Source: Faecalibacterium prausnitzii
GTDB taxonomy: Bacteria > Bacillota > Clostridia > Oscillospirales > Ruminococcaceae
Assembly (NCBI GenBank): GCA_004558805.1
Contig: SFDE01000003.1
Coordinates: 62,001 to 126,000 of the forward strand
Direction: 5' to 3'
Length of the DNA stretch: 64,000 nucleotides
Below the pieces are notes generated by a model. That model had not been told where the DNA came from and did not search any database. It saw only the letters and a list, made by a program, of their open reading frames with translations. The position numbers were made by a program, and so were the translations under genes. Each line of letters starts with the position of its first letter. Within the stretch, counting starts at the first letter, position 1. Shown here one piece after another: positions 50,916 through 58,952 of the stretch.

Positions 50916-51524
50916 TCAGCAGCAGCTGCTGCCATCGGGGGCGTAGAACTGCACATATTTGCGCCATTCGCCCTCGCTGATGGTGTGCTTATAGCAGTCC
51001 ACCAGCGCATTCACCGTGTCCAGAGCGGTCTGCTCCGGAGCACCGGGGCAGGGCAGCACCAGCACCCGGAACCATGCATCAAAGAGATGCTCGGTGTAGC
51101 CCGTATCCCGTGCCCCGCACCGGGCGTAAAAGCCCAGCCGCCGCACCGCCATCGCCTCATCCTCTGCCTTTTCGGGGCATTCCGACTCGATGATGATCGC
51201 CTGCGCCGCCTTTTCGTACTCCGGCAGGGCGGCAAGGAGCTGCGCTCCCAGACCACCGGCACGGTACTGGGGCACCACGGCAAAGTAGTCCAGCTGGCTG
51301 ACGGCGACCCCTTCCGGCTGCACCATCAGGAGGTAGGCGGCAAGTTTGTCCCCGTCAAAGACCCCCCATGTATGCGCCATACCTTCCGCTTCGCTGGCAA
51401 GGATCATGCTCAGGGGCTTCAGCTCCCCGGCGGGAAAATCCCGGCGCATCTCGTTCAGGTACACCTCGGTAACTTCCGGGGCAGTCAGCCGCCGCCAGGT
51501 ATAGGCGGTTTTTTGCAATGTCAT
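50916..51524 (-). CDS. GNAT-family N-acetyltransferase
   Basis: A 202-residue GNAT protein. Acetyl-CoA-binding region YFAVVPQYRAGGLGAQLLAAL near residue 78 (the Q/RxxGxG/A motif), conserved strands WGVFDGDKLAAYLLMVQPEG and RRLGFYARCGARDTGY. The C-terminal tail SSCC is unusual. Substrate unknown. The start at 51524 is chosen by comparison with GNAT length; GAGG is upstream. Confidence 0.85.
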   Translation of the reverse strand: MTLQKTAYTWRRLTAPEVTEVYLNEMRRDFPAGELKPLSMILASEAEGMAHTWGVFDGDKLAAYLLMVQPEGVAVSQLDYFAVVPQYRAGGLGAQLLAALPEYEKAAQAIIIESECPEKAEDEAMAVRRLGFYARCGARDTGYTEHLFDAWFRVLVLPCPGAPEQTALDTVNALVDCYKHTISEGEWRKYVQFYAPDGSSCC

Positions 51525-51749
51525 GGCAGAGTATCCTCGTCTTTCTTCATTCTGAAACGCTGCGGCAGTCCGCATTAAAAAAACATACAAGCAGATAGTA
51601 ACATACTTTTGAAAAAAAAGATAGACCGGCACCTTCCTTCTTCGGCGGCTCTTTGCTGTCCATTTTGCCCAAAGGCTTGCATCCACCGGCAGAATCGGGT
51701 ACTATACTACTATAGGAACACCACCATAATATGCAAAGGAGAATCCGCC

Positions 51750-52664
51750 ATGGAATGGACTGACATCCGCCTGACCGTAGCAAAAGCCGACGCTGACAAC
51801 GCCGAGGCTGTTGCCACCATGATCGCCGAAGGCGGCATTTATATCGAAGACTACAGCGACATCGAGCAGCAGGTCGCCGAGATCGCCCATGTGGACCTGA
51901 TCGAGCAGGAGCTGCTGGACAAGCCCCGGGACACCGTGATCATCCATATGTATCTGGAGCCCGGTGCCTCGCCGGTGGAGACGCTGGCACTGATCTCTGC
52001 CCGCATGGAGGCAGCCGGCATCCCCTACACCGTGGAGACCGAAGGGGTGGAGCAGGAGGACTGGCAGAACGGCTGGCGCAAGTACTACCACCCCATGGAG
52101 ATCGGCAGCCGCCTTGCGGTGGTGCCCTCCTGGCAGGAATACGACACGGACCGGGTCAAGCTGATCCTGGATCCCGGTCTCGCCTTTGGCACCGGCGGAC
52201 ACGAGACCACCAGCCTGTGCATGGAAGCACTGGACCAGCTGGTCCGGGGCGGAGAGCGGGTGCTGGACATCGGCACCGGCAGCGGCATTCTGGCAATTGC
52301 CGCCCTGAAGCTGGGAGCTGCCAGCGCCGAGGGCGTGGACATCGACCCGGTGGCAGTCCGCACCGCCGGGGAGAACGCCGCCCTCAACGGGGTACAGGAC
52401 AAGCTGACGGTACTGGTGGGAGACCTGTCCGATAAGGCAAAGGGGACCTACGACATCATCACCGCCAACATCGTGGCAAATGCCATCATCTCCCTTGCCC
52501 CCGCTGTACCCGGACTGCTGGCTGAGGGTGCCACCTTTATTGCCAGCGGCATCATCGACAGCCGCAAGGACGAAGTGATCACCGCTCTGGAAAACGCAGG
52601 GCTTTCTGTACAGGAAGTAAAGGAAAAACGGGGCTGGGAGTGCCTCGTCTGCAAAAAAGCGTAA
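51750..52664 (+). CDS. prmA: Ribosomal protein L11 methyltransferase
   Basis: A 304-residue class I SAM-dependent methyltransferase that trimethylates ribosomal protein L11. The conserved LDPGLAFGTGGHETTSLCMEAL near residue 140 and VLDIGTGSGILAIAALKLGA (SAM loop) near 171 are diagnostic; ITANIVANAII near 235 matches the substrate site. The start at 51750 has AAAGGAG upstream. The rsmE gene begins nine bases after the stop; they are a common pair. Confidence 0.96.
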   Translation: MEWTDIRLTVAKADADNAEAVATMIAEGGIYIEDYSDIEQQVAEIAHVDLIEQELLDKPRDTVIIHMYLEPGASPVETLALISARMEAAGIPYTVETEGVEQEDWQNGWRKYYHPMEIGSRLAVVPSWQEYDTDRVKLILDPGLAFGTGGHETTSLCMEALDQLVRGGERVLDIGTGSGILAIAALKLGAASAEGVDIDPVAVRTAGENAALNGVQDKLTVLVGDLSDKAKGTYDIITANIVANAIISLAPAVPGLLAEGATFIASGIIDSRKDEVITALENAGLSVQEVKEKRGWECLVCKKA

Positions 52665-52673
52665 GGAGGTCCC

Positions 52674-53417
52674 ATGCCGCACCGTTATTTTACCACCGAG
52701 ATCTCCGACGGCACCGCCACCCTCCGGGGTGCGGACGCCCATCATCTGGCACGGGTCATGCGGGCACGGACGGGGGATACCGTCATCCTGTGTGACGGCA
52801 ATGCCGTGGAATATACTGCCACCATCACCGGTTTTGGGGAGGACACGGTGGAGTTCAGCGTGGAGCCGGGCTACCCCAGTGCCGCCGAACCCAGCGTAGA
52901 AGTCACCCTGCTGGCAGGCTACCCCAAGCAGGACAAGCTGGAGCAGATCATCAAACACGGGGTGGAGCTGGGCGCTGCCCACATCCAGCCCTTCTTCAGC
53001 CGGTACTGCGTCGCCGCCCCAAAAAAAGAGGAGCAGAAAAACGAGCGGTACAACCGCATCGCCATGGAAGCCGCCAAGCAGTGCGGACGGGGAGTGCTGC
53101 CGGATGTGGCGCTGCCTCTGCCCAACTTTGGGGCGGTGTGCCGCAGCTTTGGGCAGTACGATCTGGTGCTGTTCTGCTATGAATGCGGCGGGGCACCCCT
53201 GCGGCAGCTCCTTGCCGATGCCCGCCCCCCAGAGGGCAGGAAATTAAAGATCGCCATCGTTACCGGCGCCGAAGGCGGCTTTGCCGCCGAGGAAGCCCAG
53301 ATGGCAGCAGATGCCGGTGCAAAGACCGTGGGACTGGGTCCCCGGATCCTGCGGTGCGAGACCGCGCCGCTGGCGGTCCTTGCGTCCGTCATGACCCTGA
53401 CCGGGGATCTGGAATAA
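52674..53417 (+). CDS. rsmE: 16S rRNA (uracil-1498-N3) methyltransferase
   Basis: A 247-residue SPOUT-class methyltransferase. The N-terminal PUA-like domain has HHLARVMRARTGDTVILCDGNAVEY, and the C-terminal knot has VTGAEGGFAAEEAQMAADAG followed by LGPRILRCETAPLAVLA (SAM-binding trefoil knot). It methylates U1498 of 16S rRNA. Co-transcribed with prmA; terminator follows. Confidence 0.96.
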   Translation: MPHRYFTTEISDGTATLRGADAHHLARVMRARTGDTVILCDGNAVEYTATITGFGEDTVEFSVEPGYPSAAEPSVEVTLLAGYPKQDKLEQIIKHGVELGAAHIQPFFSRYCVAAPKKEEQKNERYNRIAMEAAKQCGRGVLPDVALPLPNFGAVCRSFGQYDLVLFCYECGGAPLRQLLADARPPEGRKLKIAIVTGAEGGFAAEEAQMAADAGAKTVGLGPRILRCETAPLAVLASVMTLTGDLE

Positions 53418-53457
53418 TACAAAAGGGGACGGCATCTGCCGTCCCCTTTTGTATTAT
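53415..53457. terminator. Bidirectional terminator
   Basis: AATACAAAAGGGGACGG pairs with CCGTCCCCTTTTGTATT around CATCTG, between convergent rsmE and the Enzyme I-like gene. Confidence 0.92.
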
Positions 53458-53466
53458 TGTATCCGA

Positions 53467-55098
53467 TCATTCCGGCTTGTTATCATCCGGCAAGGCGTCT
53501 GCTTCCAGCAGTGCCTTTTTTGCACCCAGCAGGTTCTGGGGGCTTACCGAAAAGCTGCGGAGACCCATCTGCAGATATTGCACCGTATTGGCGGGGTTGC
53601 CCACTGCCAACCCGCAGATGGTCACCGGCACATTGCCCTGCTTGGCAGCGTCCATCACCATGGTGATGAGCTTTTTCATGGCAGGGCTGGCAGGGCGGTA
53701 GTACCGCTCTGCGCTTGCCAGCTCCCGGTCTGCCGCATGGGTGTACTGGGTCAGGTCGTTGGTGCCGATGACAAGGAAGTCGCAGCCGTGTGCCACAAAT
53801 TCCTCAGCAGTAAGGCACGCCGCCGGTACGCTGAGCATGACACCAAACTGGGTCTTTTCGTTGAAGGGCACCCCCCGCTCCCGGAGGCTCCGGCGGCAGC
53901 GCTCCACGATGTGCATGGCGGCGTCCCAGTCCTCCACGTCGGTGACCATGGGGAACATGACCCGCAAAGGTCCCCGTGCCGCCGCTCGCAGCAGAGCGCA
54001 GATCTGGGTCTCGAACTGCCGGGGCTGCCGCAGGCTGTTGCGGATGCCCCGGAGACCCAGTTTGGAGGACTGGACCCCCTGATAGGCGTCCGCCATGGTG
54101 CGGTCCGCCCCAAAGTCGAAGGTGCGCACCGTGACCGGGCAGCCCTGCGCCGCTACAAGGCAGGAGCTGTAGAAATAGAACTGCTCCTGCTCGTCCAGGA
54201 TCCGTCCCGGCAGCATCATGTAACTGCTGCGCAGCAAGCCAACCCCCCGTGCGCCCGACTGCATGGCGGTGTCGATGTCCTCGGGTCCAAAGCAGTTTGC
54301 CAGCAGCTCAAAGGGCTGCCCATCCCGGGTGCGACCGGGCAGGGCGCACAGCTGGTTCATCTCCGTATTTTTCCGCTGCAGCTCACAGATCCGGTTTTCT
54401 GCCTGCTGACGGGTCGCCACATCCGGGTCCAGAATGCACTCTCCCTTGGTGGAGTCCAGGATCACGGTGCGCCCGTCGCAGTCCTCCAGAAAATCCCTGC
54501 CCACCTGCACGATGGCAGGGATGTTCATGGCACGGGCAATGATGGCGGCATGGCTCTGCCCGCTGCCCTCTGCCGTAATGACCCCCAGGATCATGCCGGA
54601 GGGCACGCTGAACAGGTCCGTGGGCATAAGGCGGTCTGCCGCAAGGATCACCGGATGGTCCAGTGCCAGCCACATCCGGGGACGGTTGCTCAGAATGTTG
54701 ATGACCCGGCTGGTGGCGTCCAGAATGTCCACGCTGCGCAGCTGCAAATAGGGGTTATCCGCCATATTTGCCAGCTGGTCTGCATAGCGCTGCCCCACCT
54801 TGTCCACCGCTGCCGCCGCACTGACGCCGGCATGAATGCAGAACCGGATCTCCCGGAGCATTCCCTCATCCTCCAGCATCATGCTCTGGAACTGAAAGAT
54901 CGCCTGCTCGGTGGAGGCGGCACGCTCTGCCATGGAGTCCAGCTCACTTTTGGCAGTGCTCAGCGCCCCTTCCAGCTGCTGCAATTCCCGTTCCGGGTTG
55001 AAGGGTCCGGTGCTGAAGGTCTCCACATGGCGTTCCAGGCGGCTGACCTGTCCCAGAACCAGTCCCGGCGAAGCCGATGATCCTTTCCAAATCCTCAT
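53467..55098 (-). CDS. Enzyme I-like protein of the PTS with altered catalytic residues
   Basis: A 543-residue protein aligning end to end with PTS Enzyme I (PEP-protein phosphotransferase). The phosphohistidine (His183, GSGQSHAAIIARAM), the substrate arginines (Arg290 in LLRSS, Arg325 in VRTFDFGADR), GTNDLTQY and the catalytic Cys495 (TICGL) remain. But the Mg-ligand Glu of the GVMxExP motif (E431 in E. coli) is Ser423 (GVMLSVP), LRTEF is LRSSY, and CGEMAGD is CGLAVGN. A PEP-dependent autophosphorylation is therefore doubtful. No HPr or EII gene is in the window. Its start overlaps the patatin stop by four bases. Confidence 0.82.
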   Translation of the reverse strand: MRIWKGSSASPGLVLGQVSRLERHVETFSTGPFNPERELQQLEGALSTAKSELDSMAERAASTEQAIFQFQSMMLEDEGMLREIRFCIHAGVSAAAAVDKVGQRYADQLANMADNPYLQLRSVDILDATSRVINILSNRPRMWLALDHPVILAADRLMPTDLFSVPSGMILGVITAEGSGQSHAAIIARAMNIPAIVQVGRDFLEDCDGRTVILDSTKGECILDPDVATRQQAENRICELQRKNTEMNQLCALPGRTRDGQPFELLANCFGPEDIDTAMQSGARGVGLLRSSYMMLPGRILDEQEQFYFYSSCLVAAQGCPVTVRTFDFGADRTMADAYQGVQSSKLGLRGIRNSLRQPRQFETQICALLRAAARGPLRVMFPMVTDVEDWDAAMHIVERCRRSLRERGVPFNEKTQFGVMLSVPAACLTAEEFVAHGCDFLVIGTNDLTQYTHAADRELASAERYYRPASPAMKKLITMVMDAAKQGNVPVTICGLAVGNPANTVQYLQMGLRSFSVSPQNLLGAKKALLEADALPDDNKPE

Positions 55099-56267
55099 TG
55101 TTCTGTCACCTCCGGCAGCTGCGGCGCAGTCAGGGTATAATAGACCAGCGCCTGTAAAAACGTGTTGGGCAGCAGGGCAGCAAATGCCGCCTGTGCGGCG
55201 GTGCTGCTGCCCTCAAACAGGGGGGCAAAGCTCTGCATCCTCTCCCGGTCGCATTTCTCCAGAAATGCCCGGCACAGGCTGCGGGTGGTGTAGTAATGGG
55301 CGGGGTCCACCCCCGCATCCTCCGCCGCCGCTTCCAGCGGGGCAAGGTCCGGGTCCCTCATCCGTGCCAGCAGCAGTGCTGCGTCTGCGGTCAGGGTGAC
55401 GGGGTACTTTTCCCGCACCGCCTTCTGCACCTTTTCAAATCTCTGGCGGAAGTCTGCGGCGTCGGCGCTGCTTTCTGCCCCGCTGTCCACAGCGTAGGCG
55501 CAGCCCCGCAGCCGCCCAAAGGCACGGAGGGTGTCGTAATAGCCCAGCTCGATGTTGCGGCGGGCGGTGTCCGGGTCAAAATGAAGGATGTCCCCCAGCT
55601 CCCAGTAACTGCGGATCATGGTGGTGGGCAGACCCGTCAGGTTGGGGCGGGTGATGCCTACCCCTTCCAGATCCACACAGACCAGCTCCTCCGCCCCCAT
55701 CTTCTTGGCAAGACCCATGGGCATGTTGTCGCTGTAGCCGCCATCCAGAAACTTTACCCCGTCGATGTCCCGTGCCCGCAGGGCAGGGAAGCACGCCGCC
55801 GAGGCAAGCAGGTAGTCCTTGACCCTGCCTGCCGGGATCTCCTCCAGCGGCAGTTCCCAAGCTTTCAGCCCCCGCTGTTCCACAGTCACCAGACCAAAAC
55901 GGGTGGAGGCGGCACGCAGAGCTTTTTCATCCAGCACCCGCTCCACAATATCCTCCAGTGGGGAAACATCCATGCCTCCGGCACGCACCACCTGACGCAG
56001 AAAGCTGTGCAGGGCAGAAAGGTCGGCGTTTTCTTCCGGCAGCTCCATCACATCCCTGCTGCGGATGGTGAGCCACATATCCCGTGCCGTCTCGTACAGG
56101 TCCAGCACGAACATGGCGCCGTTGAGGCTGCCCACGCTGGTGCCGGTGATGATCTGGGGGTGCCAGTCCAGCTCCATCAGCGCCCGCCAGACCCCCACCT
56201 GATAGCTGCCCCGTGCTCCGCCGCCGGCAAGCACCAGCGCCTTGCAGGGCATATTTCTGCTTTCCAT
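55095..56267 (-). CDS. Patatin-like phospholipase
   Basis: A 390-residue patatin-family acyl hydrolase. Oxyanion hole GGGARGSYQVG near residue 15, nucleophile Ser in GTSVGSLNG near 42, and catalytic Asp in FLDGGYSDNMP near 173; the Ser-Asp dyad is complete. The C-terminal 150 residues after about 240 are not part of the family domain and include a helical region. It probably hydrolyses membrane lipids or acyl esters, cytoplasmic or membrane-associated. Overlap with the downstream Enzyme I-like gene (ATGA) suggests coupled translation. Confidence 0.92.
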   Translation of the reverse strand: MESRNMPCKALVLAGGGARGSYQVGVWRALMELDWHPQIITGTSVGSLNGAMFVLDLYETARDMWLTIRSRDVMELPEENADLSALHSFLRQVVRAGGMDVSPLEDIVERVLDEKALRAASTRFGLVTVEQRGLKAWELPLEEIPAGRVKDYLLASAACFPALRARDIDGVKFLDGGYSDNMPMGLAKKMGAEELVCVDLEGVGITRPNLTGLPTTMIRSYWELGDILHFDPDTARRNIELGYYDTLRAFGRLRGCAYAVDSGAESSADAADFRQRFEKVQKAVREKYPVTLTADAALLLARMRDPDLAPLEAAAEDAGVDPAHYYTTRSLCRAFLEKCDRERMQSFAPLFEGSSTAAQAAFAALLPNTFLQALVYYTLTAPQLPEVTEQ

Positions 56268-56419
56268 TGCATCCGCCCCCCTTTGAATGGTTCCGGTTTT
56301 GTATAATTATAGCATATTTCAACCGGAATTTCTTCCTGTTTTTGGATGTTCACAACTTTTTTACGGCAAAGATCCATGATATACTGAAAGAAAACGATTT
56401 CAGCAAGGAGCTTTATTCT

Positions 56420-57070
56420 ATGCGTTGCAGACAGTGGATCTTTGATATGGACGGCACCCTCACCGACAGCATGAAAGTGGTATGGGAGGGGGCACCTCTG
56501 GCGCTGCTGCAGCGGTACGGGCGCACCCCCAAAGCAGACCTGCAGGAGGTGCTGCTGACCATGGGCATGGAAGAGGGGGCACGGTACCTGATCCGGGAGT
56601 ACCGGCTGCCGCTGGCAGAGGCAGACTACTACGGCGTCATGCGGGAAGTGGTGGCGGAGTTGTACGAGACCGTGGAGCTGAAGCCCGGTGTCCGCACCCT
56701 GCTGGCACGGCTGCAGGCAGAAGGGGCACGGATCTGTCTGTGCTCCAACACATGGTCGGACCAGTGCCGTGCCGTGCTGACCCGGCTGGGCATTGCAGAC
56801 TATTTTTCCTTCATCGTAGAGGCGCAGGGAGCAAAGCGCAAGGACCACCCGGAGGTGTTTTTTGAGTGTCTCCACCGGCTGGGCGGTGCAGACCCCGCCC
56901 TGTGCGCCGTGGGGGAGGATGCGGTGTATTCCGCCCGCACCGCCCATCAGGCAGGGTTCACGGTCATCGGCATTCAGGATGCTGCCAGCGCCGCCGACGC
57001 CCCGGAGATGGAGCAGGTCTGTGACCAGTTCCTACCGGACTGGACCGCTCTGGACTGGGACAGGGTGTGA
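56420..57070 (+). CDS. HAD-superfamily hydrolase
   Basis: A 216-residue HAD protein of subfamily IA with helical cap: FDMDGTLTDSM (nucleophile Asp9, Asp11), LCSNTWSDQC near residue 107, KRKDHPEVF near 140, and CAVGEDAVYSARTAHQAG near 163. It probably acts on a phosphorylated sugar or nucleotide metabolite. The start at 56420 follows AAGGAG; the frame is open further upstream but antisense to the patatin gene. It converges with the LytTR gene (four-base gap between stops). Confidence 0.88.
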   Translation: MRCRQWIFDMDGTLTDSMKVVWEGAPLALLQRYGRTPKADLQEVLLTMGMEEGARYLIREYRLPLAEADYYGVMREVVAELYETVELKPGVRTLLARLQAEGARICLCSNTWSDQCRAVLTRLGIADYFSFIVEAQGAKRKDHPEVFFECLHRLGGADPALCAVGEDAVYSARTAHQAGFTVIGIQDAASAADAPEMEQVCDQFLPDWTALDWDRV

Positions 57071-57073
57071 CCC

Positions 57074-57784
57074 TTATTTTGTCAGTGCTTCCCGCACCGC
57101 CGCTTCCCGTCCCCGGGGCACCGGGATCCGCACCCCGCTTTCCATCCGCAGCTCCCCGGGGGCAAGGAGGCTGACACATTTCAGATTTACCACATAGGAG
57201 CGGTGGGGCTGCAAGAACCGCCCGTCTGCCAGCAGCGGGTCCGCCACAGCAGAAAAGGGCACCCGCAGAGAAAGGGACGCCACGTCCTCCCCGCTGGTAA
57301 GATGGAAGTGCACCACATGGTGGGTGCATTCCAGATATTCGATGCAGGCATATGCCAGCACCCGCAGCCCCTGGGCTGTGTTCACCGTCATTGCCGGACC
57401 GTACTCCGGCTCTGTGGCACGGTCCAGCAGGGCAGAAAGCTCCTGCTGGGTCACCGGCAGCAGCAGATACTGCATGGCGTCCACCCGGTAGGCGCTGTAG
57501 GCGTGGGTGGGAGTCCGTGCCACAAAGGCAAGGGGAGCACGGCGGCCCCGGCGGCGCAGCTCTGCCGCCGCCGCCAGCCCTTCGGGTTTTGCCCCCGTGC
57601 CCAGTTCTATAAGGTACAGCTCATACCGTGCCCCGGCGGCATCCCGCTGCAGCAGGACCTCGGCACCGGGCAGCTGCTCCACGATGCAGGCGTCCTCCCG
57701 CCGGGCATAGTATTCCATGCACTGGCGTTCCAGCCCGGCACGAAGCCCGGCGTCGGCGCCGCACACCGCAATGTGAAAGATCAT
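57074..57784 (-). CDS. LytTR transcriptional regulator with degenerate receiver domain
   Basis: A 236-residue response-regulator-like protein. Residues 1-115 have the receiver fold, but the phospho-acceptor Asp is Glu60 (LYLIELGTG), the acidic pair is reduced (VCGADAG) and the conserved Lys of the KP motif is replaced (YLLLPVTQQEL). Residues 125-236 are a LytTR domain: LAYACIEYLECTHHVVHFHL, FSAVADPLLADGRFLQPHRSYVVNL and SGVRIPVPRGREAAVREAL. So it binds DNA but probably is not switched by phosphorylation. No histidine kinase is adjacent; a glycosyltransferase gene is divergent. Confidence 0.85.
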   Translation of the reverse strand: MIFHIAVCGADAGLRAGLERQCMEYYARREDACIVEQLPGAEVLLQRDAAGARYELYLIELGTGAKPEGLAAAAELRRRGRRAPLAFVARTPTHAYSAYRVDAMQYLLLPVTQQELSALLDRATEPEYGPAMTVNTAQGLRVLAYACIEYLECTHHVVHFHLTSGEDVASLSLRVPFSAVADPLLADGRFLQPHRSYVVNLKCVSLLAPGELRMESGVRIPVPRGREAAVREALTK

Positions 57785-57866
57785 ATCCGCAAACACTTCC
57801 TCTCTGCCGCTTGCTTTTTGGATGCGGCTGGAGTATGATGAAAAAAACGAAAAGGAGGGTGTCTCC

Positions 57867-58871
57867 ATGACAAAGCCCCTTGTCAGCATCATTCTGCCGG
57901 TGTACAACGCCCAGAACCACATTGCCCGCTGTCTGGACAGCATCTGCGCCCAGACATGGCAGAATTTGGAGATCATCGTGCTGAACGACGGCTCCAAAGA
58001 CCAGAGCCTGCCGGTGTGCCAGGAGTACCGCAGCCGGGACCAGCGGATCCTGCTGGTGGACAAGGCAAACTCCGGGGTGTCCGACACCCGGAATCTGGGG
58101 CTGAAGCTTGCCAGCGGCGAATACGTACAGTTCGTGGACAGCGATGACTACATCGACCCGGACTTTACCCAGAATCTGGTGACTGCCGCCCAGGAGCACC
58201 ACGCCGATCTGGTGATCGCCCCCTACAAGATGGTGATCCCCGCCGGAGCCTCCAAGCCCGAACAGGTGCTGGAAAAGATCCAGGAGGATCTGGGGGTCAT
58301 GTCGGTGGCACGTCCCCCGGAGGTACGGGAGTACGGCTTCCTGCCGCAGGGCGTCTACGACAAGGACACCTTTGCCCGCCGTCTCATGGACAAACCCGCC
58401 TCCTACTTCTACAGCGTGCTCTGGAACAAGCTCTACCGCCGGGACCTGCTGGTGGAGCATGACATCCAGTTTACCAGCGAGATGCGCTGGGCAGAGGATC
58501 TGGTGTTCAATATGCAGTATATCCAGTACGCAGATGTCTTTGTGTCCATCCCCCAGCCCGGCTACTATTACGTCCAGAACCCCCAGAGCATCTGCCACAC
58601 CCAGATCAACGCCGCCACCCTGGTGCAGAACAAGATCCAGACCTTCCGCTACTACAAGGACCTGTACACCCGGCTGGGCATGTACGAACAGGTACGCCCC
58701 CAGCTGTACAAATTCCTTGTGGACATTGCAGAGAGCACCTATCCCTCGGGTCCCTTTAAGGAGCTTATCGACGAGGCAAAGGCATACTGGAAGGGGCGCA
58801 CTGAAGAGGTCCGGGAGCGCTGGAACGACCGGCGGGAAAAGTCCGGCGAGACTCCCCAGAACAAAAACTGA
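57867..58871 (+). CDS. Family 2 glycosyltransferase
   Basis: A 334-residue inverting glycosyltransferase (GT-A fold). N-terminal VSIILPVYNAQNHIARCLDS and LEIIVLNDGSKDQS near residue 35, NSGVSDTRNLGLKLASGEYVQFVDSDDYID near 75 (DxD metal site), then AEDLVFNMQY near 213 with the catalytic ED. It transfers a sugar to a surface glycan; no membrane segment. Start at 57867 on AAAGGAGG. It is divergent from the LytTR regulator, which may control it. Confidence 0.9.
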   Translation: MTKPLVSIILPVYNAQNHIARCLDSICAQTWQNLEIIVLNDGSKDQSLPVCQEYRSRDQRILLVDKANSGVSDTRNLGLKLASGEYVQFVDSDDYIDPDFTQNLVTAAQEHHADLVIAPYKMVIPAGASKPEQVLEKIQEDLGVMSVARPPEVREYGFLPQGVYDKDTFARRLMDKPASYFYSVLWNKLYRRDLLVEHDIQFTSEMRWAEDLVFNMQYIQYADVFVSIPQPGYYYVQNPQSICHTQINAATLVQNKIQTFRYYKDLYTRLGMYEQVRPQLYKFLVDIAESTYPSGPFKELIDEAKAYWKGRTEEVRERWNDRREKSGETPQNKN

Positions 58872-58872
58872 C

Positions 58873-58926
58873 AAAAGCGGGAAGCCGCAGGAGCGTTGCA
58901 CGTTCCGGCGCGGCTTCCCGCTTTTT
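58873..58926. terminator. Bidirectional terminator
   Basis: AAAAGCGGGAAGCCG pairs with CGGCTTCCCGCTTTT with an inner stem, between convergent GT2 and aminopeptidase genes. Confidence 0.9.
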
Positions 58927-58952
58927 ATCTTCTTTTACCGGTCCCTGACGGC

